A DNA stretch of 64,000 bases from assembly GCF_003634105.1 (NCBI RefSeq), contig NZ_RBIQ01000007.1:1240001-1304000 (forward strand). Direction: 5' to 3'. The first letter of the stretch is position 1; every line of letters begins with the position of its first letter. Origin of the DNA: Maribacter vaceletii. GTDB lineage: Bacteria > Bacteroidota > Bacteroidia > Flavobacteriales > Flavobacteriaceae. The notes under the pieces are model-generated. The model was not told the DNA's origin. It ran no database searches and saw nothing but the letters and a program-made list of their open reading frames with translations. Below, piece by piece: positions 60,361 to 64,000 of the stretch. The position numbers and the translations under genes were made by a program.

Positions 60361-61237
60361 GTTTTTTACTTACTAGATACACCCCAAGCATTATAAGTAA
60401 TGTAGCAACTATTTTTAGTGTATCTATATGGTCTTTGCCAGCTAAAACTGCAAAAAGAATGCCTATTATTGGTTGTAAGTAAACAAAAGAACTAACGGTA
60501 GATGCTTTTAATTTGGTTAATGCAAATATGTTAAAGAGGTATGTTAAGAAAGTGGTACAAACAATCACAAAAACAACTCCACCTACGGCACTTTTGGGCA
60601 TTGTAGCCCATTTAACTTCTAAAAATTCTGGTACTGTAATAGGGCTACAAAGAATAGTGCCTATAAGAAATAGCCATTTCATTAAAGTAAATGGATGGTA
60701 TTTATTAAGAAGTTTTTTAACTAAAATAAGATAAATGCCGTAGCTAACAGCATTTACAATAAAAAGTAAATTTCCTAGTGGAATATTAGGAGCATCTTGC
60801 CTTATTTCTGCTCCAAAAAGTATCAATGTTACAGCACCTATAAAGCCTAAAGTTATACCTATTCCTTTTTGCAAAGTAATTTTTTCTTTTATCAAAAGTG
60901 CAGATAAACTAACAACTAAAATAGGGCTAACCGTAATTAAAACAGAACTGTTTATTGGCGTAGATAAAGCTAAACCTTTAAAAAAAGAAAGCATATTAAT
61001 TCCCATTCCCGTTATTGCACAAATAAGAACTCTTCCCCAATCTTTTTTTTCTATAATTTCTTTTGGCACAAAAAAAGAAACAGCCCAAAATAATAAAGTG
61101 GCACCTACTAAACGTAACATAATAAAACCAAAAGGTTTAACATAAGTAGGCATAACCCCCTTAGCAATAGTGTGGTTAATACCATAAATTGTAGTTGCAC
61201 CTATTGCTGCAAGGATAGCAAGTGTTCTAGTATTCAA
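60344..61237 (-). CDS. EamA/DMT-family transporter, TTG start
   Basis: A 297-residue inner-membrane protein with ten predicted helices in two EamA repeats (ILAAIGATTIYGINHTIAKG starts the first, NLLFIVNAVSYGIYLILVK the second). These exporters handle metabolites or amino acids; the substrate is unknown. The start is TTG at 61237, overlapping the TGA stop of the ArsC-like gene (TTGA); starting later would delete the first helix. This overlap indicates translational coupling. Confidence 0.88.
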   Translation of the reverse strand: MNTRTLAILAAIGATTIYGINHTIAKGVMPTYVKPFGFIMLRLVGATLLFWAVSFFVPKEIIEKKDWGRVLICAITGMGINMLSFFKGLALSTPINSSVLITVSPILVVSLSALLIKEKITLQKGIGITLGFIGAVTLILFGAEIRQDAPNIPLGNLLFIVNAVSYGIYLILVKKLLNKYHPFTLMKWLFLIGTILCSPITVPEFLEVKWATMPKSAVGGVVFVIVCTTFLTYLFNIFALTKLKASTVSSFVYLQPIIGILFAVLAGKDHIDTLKIVATLLIMLGVYLVSKKPIPNP

Positions 61238-61587
61238 GAATGTATATTTAGTTTTGCATCTGCAACCGTTTTTTTACTGTTTCCAATAAAAATTTGGTTG
61301 CCATTAATTAATACAGGCCTCTTTAAAAAAGTATAATGTTCTAGAATAAGATTTTTATAATCGCTCTCGGATAATGATTTTTCTTTTAAGTTCCTTTCTT
61401 TATATAATCTAGCTCTTTTACTAAATAAAGCTTCGTAAGAGCCTGCTAACTCTTGCATTTTTAATAACTGTTCTGGAGTAATTGCACTAGCCTTAATATC
61501 CTGCATTTCAAAGTTATCTAGAGGTTGTAATTCTTTAATAATTCTTTTACAGGTATCGCAAGTGGTTAAGTAATATATTTTTTTCAT
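61234..61587 (-). CDS. ArsC/Spx-family thioredoxin-fold protein
   Basis: A 117-residue cytoplasmic protein with a thioredoxin-like fold. YLTTCDTCKRI carries Cys10-Asp-Thr-Cys13, the CxxC of the ArsC/YffB/Spx group. KRPVLINGNQIFIGNS near the end is the usual cis-Pro region. With CxxC it may be an arsenate reductase or a redox regulator. No arsenic resistance genes are nearby, so the role is unclear; the coupled EamA exporter could be a partner. Confidence 0.9.
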   Translation of the reverse strand: MKKIYYLTTCDTCKRIIKELQPLDNFEMQDIKASAITPEQLLKMQELAGSYEALFSKRARLYKERNLKEKSLSESDYKNLILEHYTFLKRPVLINGNQIFIGNSKKTVADAKLNIHS

Positions 61588-61690
61588 TTTTTTACTTCAA
61601 AGTTTACTAAGCAAAGAAACCTAATTAAAGCCTAATTTTCTATTTTTGGAATAATAAATTATAAGGCCTTTAATTTAAATTAAAAATCAC

Positions 61691-62149
61691 GTGGAAAACC
61701 TTTTTGACATTATACTTAAAAACAGAACAATATTATCTAGAGTATTAGAAAGTACCCCTAAAGAAAAATTAGTTAAAATACCTGCAGGGTTTAATAATAA
61801 CATTTGGTGGAATATTGCTCATGTTGTTGTTACACAACAACTATTAGTATATAAAATGAGTAATTTGCCTATGAAAGTAGATACTTCTTTTGTTGCTAAA
61901 TTTAAAAAAGGAACTACACCTGATGGTACGGTAACAGATGCGGAAATAGAAACAATAAAGAGTTTTTTATTGCCAACTGTTACATGGTTAAAAGAGGATT
62001 ACAAAAAAGGTTTGTTTAAAGAGTTCAATGAGTACACAACATCTGCTAACGTAACTTTACGTAATGTAAAGGATGCTATTGCCTTTAATGTTTTTCATGA
62101 AGGTTTGCATTTAGGTGCAATTATAGCATTGAAGAAAGCACTTATTTAA
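61691..62149 (+). CDS. DinB-superfamily (damage-inducible) metal-binding protein, GTG start
   Basis: A 152-residue four-helix-bundle protein, starting at GTG 61691. The three His typical of the DinB/YfiT metal site are visible: NIWWNIAHVVVTQQLL (His44), and HEGLHLGAI near the end (two His). Members may be thiol-dependent transferases. It is unrelated to DNA polymerase IV despite the name. It overlaps the converging lipoprotein gene by eight bases. Confidence 0.85.
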   Translation: MENLFDIILKNRTILSRVLESTPKEKLVKIPAGFNNNIWWNIAHVVVTQQLLVYKMSNLPMKVDTSFVAKFKKGTTPDGTVTDAEIETIKSFLLPTVTWLKEDYKKGLFKEFNEYTTSANVTLRNVKDAIAFNVFHEGLHLGAIIALKKALI

Positions 62150-62882
62150 CCTTAACGGCTAAGTATTTTTTAACTTCTGAATAAGGAATTGTTACCTCTA
62201 TAGGTCCCTCTGCAAAAGAAGATACTTCATATTGGTTATAAAGTAATTGTATGCCATTTGGGGTAAAACCAATATTTTCGGGTAAATAGAAAGCATCTTC
62301 CTCGAACATAAAACCAGTATAATTTATAGGTTGGTCTTGGGGTATGTTTTCTTGAATCCTAAATTTAATTTCAGCAAATTTTTCAAAATTAAATTTGGTA
62401 TTAAAAAGTTCCCAATTTTCTATTTCAGCACCATTTTTTTTACTAAAATTTAAATATTTTTTTGCAGAATAGCCATGTGCCCCACCAGTAAAAATGTAAG
62501 AGTCTAAAGCTATAGTTAAAATATCTTTATTTTCATATAATACCTCTCCATTAATAACAGCTTCCCACTTTGTAGATTCTTCAGGAAATTTATCTTTTAA
62601 TTTATTATAACCTTCATTAAAAGATACAATTGCAGTTTTTATAGAAGTAACATTAGTTGCTTCATCAAAATTTAAAAGGATAATAATTTCTTCTTGTAAA
62701 GCAGTATTTATGTTTTTAGAAATAGTAGTTTTTTCTAATGCTTTTGGAATATCAATAGTCACTGCAGGACAATTTTTACAAGTTTTATCTTCAATCAATA
62801 AAGTTTCAAAAGTTAGTAGTGTTTCATTTTTACAGCTAATAGAAACAAGTAATAAAAGAAGTAGTATATAAATATATTTCAT
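62142..62882 (-). CDS. DUF3298/DUF4163-type lipoprotein
   Basis: A 246-residue lipoprotein. I start at ATG 62882, which gives a compact lipoprotein signal ending LLVSISC (Cys17); the longer frame from GTG 62909 is less likely. The body reads like the RsiV/DUF3298 domain (TFTGGAHGYSAKKYLNFSKK, then EDAFYLPENIGFTPNGIQLLYNQYEVSSFAEG), a fold found in anti-sigma and lysozyme-binding proteins. The role is unknown. It is divergent from the following gene. Confidence 0.85.
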   Translation of the reverse strand: MKYIYILLLLLLVSISCKNETLLTFETLLIEDKTCKNCPAVTIDIPKALEKTTISKNINTALQEEIIILLNFDEATNVTSIKTAIVSFNEGYNKLKDKFPEESTKWEAVINGEVLYENKDILTIALDSYIFTGGAHGYSAKKYLNFSKKNGAEIENWELFNTKFNFEKFAEIKFRIQENIPQDQPINYTGFMFEEDAFYLPENIGFTPNGIQLLYNQYEVSSFAEGPIEVTIPYSEVKKYLAVKVK

Positions 62883-62930
62883 AGAAAGAGATAATAATTT
62901 TAATGCCACAAAAATACGGTTTCGTTATAA

Positions 62931-62942
62931 TCTCCAAGGAGA
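62931..62942. repeat. Short palindrome in the lipoprotein/metB divergent region
   Basis: TCTCCAAGGAGA is a perfect palindrome with 5-bp arms around AA in the 99-base divergent region. Too short in loop for an RNA hairpin; it could be a regulator site. Confidence 0.25.
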
Positions 62943-62981
62943 ATACTGTAAATTTAAAATAGTATTAACTAATTCTTTTTT

Positions 62982-64000
62982 ATGACTAATAAATCTTTAA
63001 AATTTAATAGTAAAACGATACATGGTGGGCAAGAGCTAGAAAAAGCATATGGGGCGGTTATGCCTCCAATTTATCAAACATCAACTTTTGCTCAAGAAAG
63101 TCCAGGGGAGCATAAGGGTTATGCGTATGCTAGGAGCGCAAATCCAACAAGAACAGCTTTAGAAAAGGCAATGGCGAGTATTGAAAATGGTAATTATGGG
63201 TTGGCTTTTGGTAGTGGTCTTGCGGCTATAGATGCTATAATAAAATTACTTAGCCCAGGGGATGAGGTTATATCTAATAATGATTTGTATGGTGGTAGTT
63301 ATAGATTATTTAAACAAGTTTTTGAAAAATACGGAATAGTGTTTCGTTTTATAGACATGCATAATGCCGTTTCTATAGAACCTTATATTACTAATAAAAC
63401 AAAACTCATTTGGTTAGAGACTCCCACAAACCCTATGCTTAACATAATAGATATTAAGGCTATTACAAAAATAGCAGAAAACCATGAGGTTTTAGTAGCG
63501 GTTGATAATACGTTTGCATCTCCATATTTACAAAGACCTTTAGATTTAGGAGCAGATATAGTTATGCATTCTGCTACTAAATATTTAGGAGGACATAGTG
63601 ATACTGTTTTAGGTGGTATCATTGTTAGAGATAAAGCATTAGCAGATAAGCTCTATTTTATACAGAATGCAAGTGGAGCTATATGTGGCCCTATGGATAG
63701 TTTTTTAGTACTTCGTGGAATTAAAACATTACACGTAAGAATGCAACGTCATTGCGAAAATGGAAGAACAATTGCAGAATTTCTTAATCATCATTCTAAA
63801 GTAGAAAAAGTGTTTTGGCCAGGTTTTACTAATCATCCTAACCATGAAATTGCAAAAAGTCAAATGAAAGATTTTGGAGCAATGTTATCTTTTCTCCCAA
63901 AAGGTGCAGATTATAAAAAAGCTATTGCAATTATAAAAAAACTCTCTCTTTTTATGCTAGCAGAATCTCTTGGTGGTGTAGAGAGTTTAGTTGGGCACCC
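62982..64000 (+). CDS. Cystathionine gamma-synthase/lyase-type PLP enzyme, 3' end cut
   Basis: The gene begins at ATG 62982 and is open to the window edge (339 residues visible of about 380-390). It belongs to the Cys/Met-metabolism PLP family: YAYARSANPTRTALEKAMA, AFGSGLAAIDAI, ETPTNPML and VDNTFASPYLQRPL precede the PLP lysine in MHSATKYLGGHSD. AESLGGVESLVGHP is the start of the C-terminal domain. These enzymes make or cleave cystathionine; whether synthase or lyase cannot be decided from this part. Confidence 0.93.
   Translation, partial: MTNKSLKFNSKTIHGGQELEKAYGAVMPPIYQTSTFAQESPGEHKGYAYARSANPTRTALEKAMASIENGNYGLAFGSGLAAIDAIIKLLSPGDEVISNNDLYGGSYRLFKQVFEKYGIVFRFIDMHNAVSIEPYITNKTKLIWLETPTNPMLNIIDIKAITKIAENHEVLVAVDNTFASPYLQRPLDLGADIVMHSATKYLGGHSDTVLGGIIVRDKALADKLYFIQNASGAICGPMDSFLVLRGIKTLHVRMQRHCENGRTIAEFLNHHSKVEKVFWPGFTNHPNHEIAKSQMKDFGAMLSFLPKGADYKKAIAIIKKLSLFMLAESLGGVESLVGH

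Noticed and set aside
62883-62981. Possible SAM or methionine riboswitch before the cystathionine gene
   Set aside because: The 99-base divergent gap shows no riboswitch-like conserved core, only a short palindrome.
1-64000. Mobile elements, prophage or integration sites
   Set aside because: No transposase, integrase, phage gene, tRNA or long terminal repeat was seen; composition and gene order look like stable chromosome.

Overview
The window looks like chromosome of a marine Flavobacteriaceae-type Bacteroidetes. It is AT-rich throughout. The gene order rnc, IPExxxVDY-family gene, pyk is typical of that group, and there is a complete Bat (aerotolerance) operon. Several promoters carry the Bacteroidetes TTG / TAnnTTTG elements, and a GH16 enzyme sits with two sulfatases, as in marine polysaccharide degraders. 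I see no rRNA, tRNA, CRISPR array, insertion sequence or prophage. The genus cannot be fixed from the sequence alone.

Layout. 1-2.7 kb: end of rnc (cut by the window edge), the IPExxxVDY gene and pyk. 2.7-4.9 kb: an AraC regulator followed by a 51-residue His/Cys-rich protein (absent from standard long-ORF views), an AhpD-like CxxC protein and a secreted cupredoxin-like protein. A 9-bp repeat, CGTAATAAC, stands in front of the small gene and again in front of the AhpD-like gene. 4.9-6.6 kb: dinB and a CYTH protein. 6.6-13.4 kb: a tripartite RND efflux operon. It has a broken TetR gene at its 3' end and an intact GbsR/MarR regulator upstream, and near-identical 18-bp inverted repeats lie before the regulator and before the adaptor gene. 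13.4-14.9 kb: pheS and a TTG-started companion. 14.9-19.6 kb: a carbonic anhydrase between two SulP transporters, plus a small membrane-anchored protein ending in PPPDLVS; this is probably a bicarbonate/CO2 module. 19.7-28.8 kb: the Bat operon (MoxR, DUF58, a BatD-like membrane protein, BatA, B, C, D, E).

28.9-38.8 kb: mixed metabolism and envelope. This holds an SDR/AlbA-type pair, a PfkB sugar kinase, a PPP-type phosphatase, an acyl-ACP desaturase, a membrane-tethered HhH protein beside a double-OmpA-domain protein, an ALDH7-type dehydrogenase, DUF1304, 3-hydroxyanthranilate dioxygenase and a CAP lipoprotein. 39-48.5 kb: a giant alpha-2-macroglobulin lipoprotein with its thioester, and penicillin-binding protein 1C, separated by three small genes. 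48.5-53 kb: a membrane protein, gpsA, a lipoprotein made of two tandem similar domains, and a third SulP. 53-56.8 kb: a three-gene sulfated-polysaccharide cluster (GH16 and two sulfatases). 56.9-64 kb: a cytochrome c lipoprotein, a YheT/ACT/nitronate-monooxygenase run, a thioesterase, an ArsC/EamA pair, a DinB-superfamily protein, a DUF3298-type lipoprotein and the start of a cystathionine gamma-synthase/lyase-type gene that runs off the edge.

The best leads for undescribed biology are the AraC-linked small-protein/AhpD/cupredoxin cassette, the repeated operator of the efflux locus together with the broken TetR, the carbonic anhydrase/SulP module with its small PPPD protein and promoter repeats, and the HhH/OmpA envelope pair. 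All functions come from reading motifs; no database search was run.
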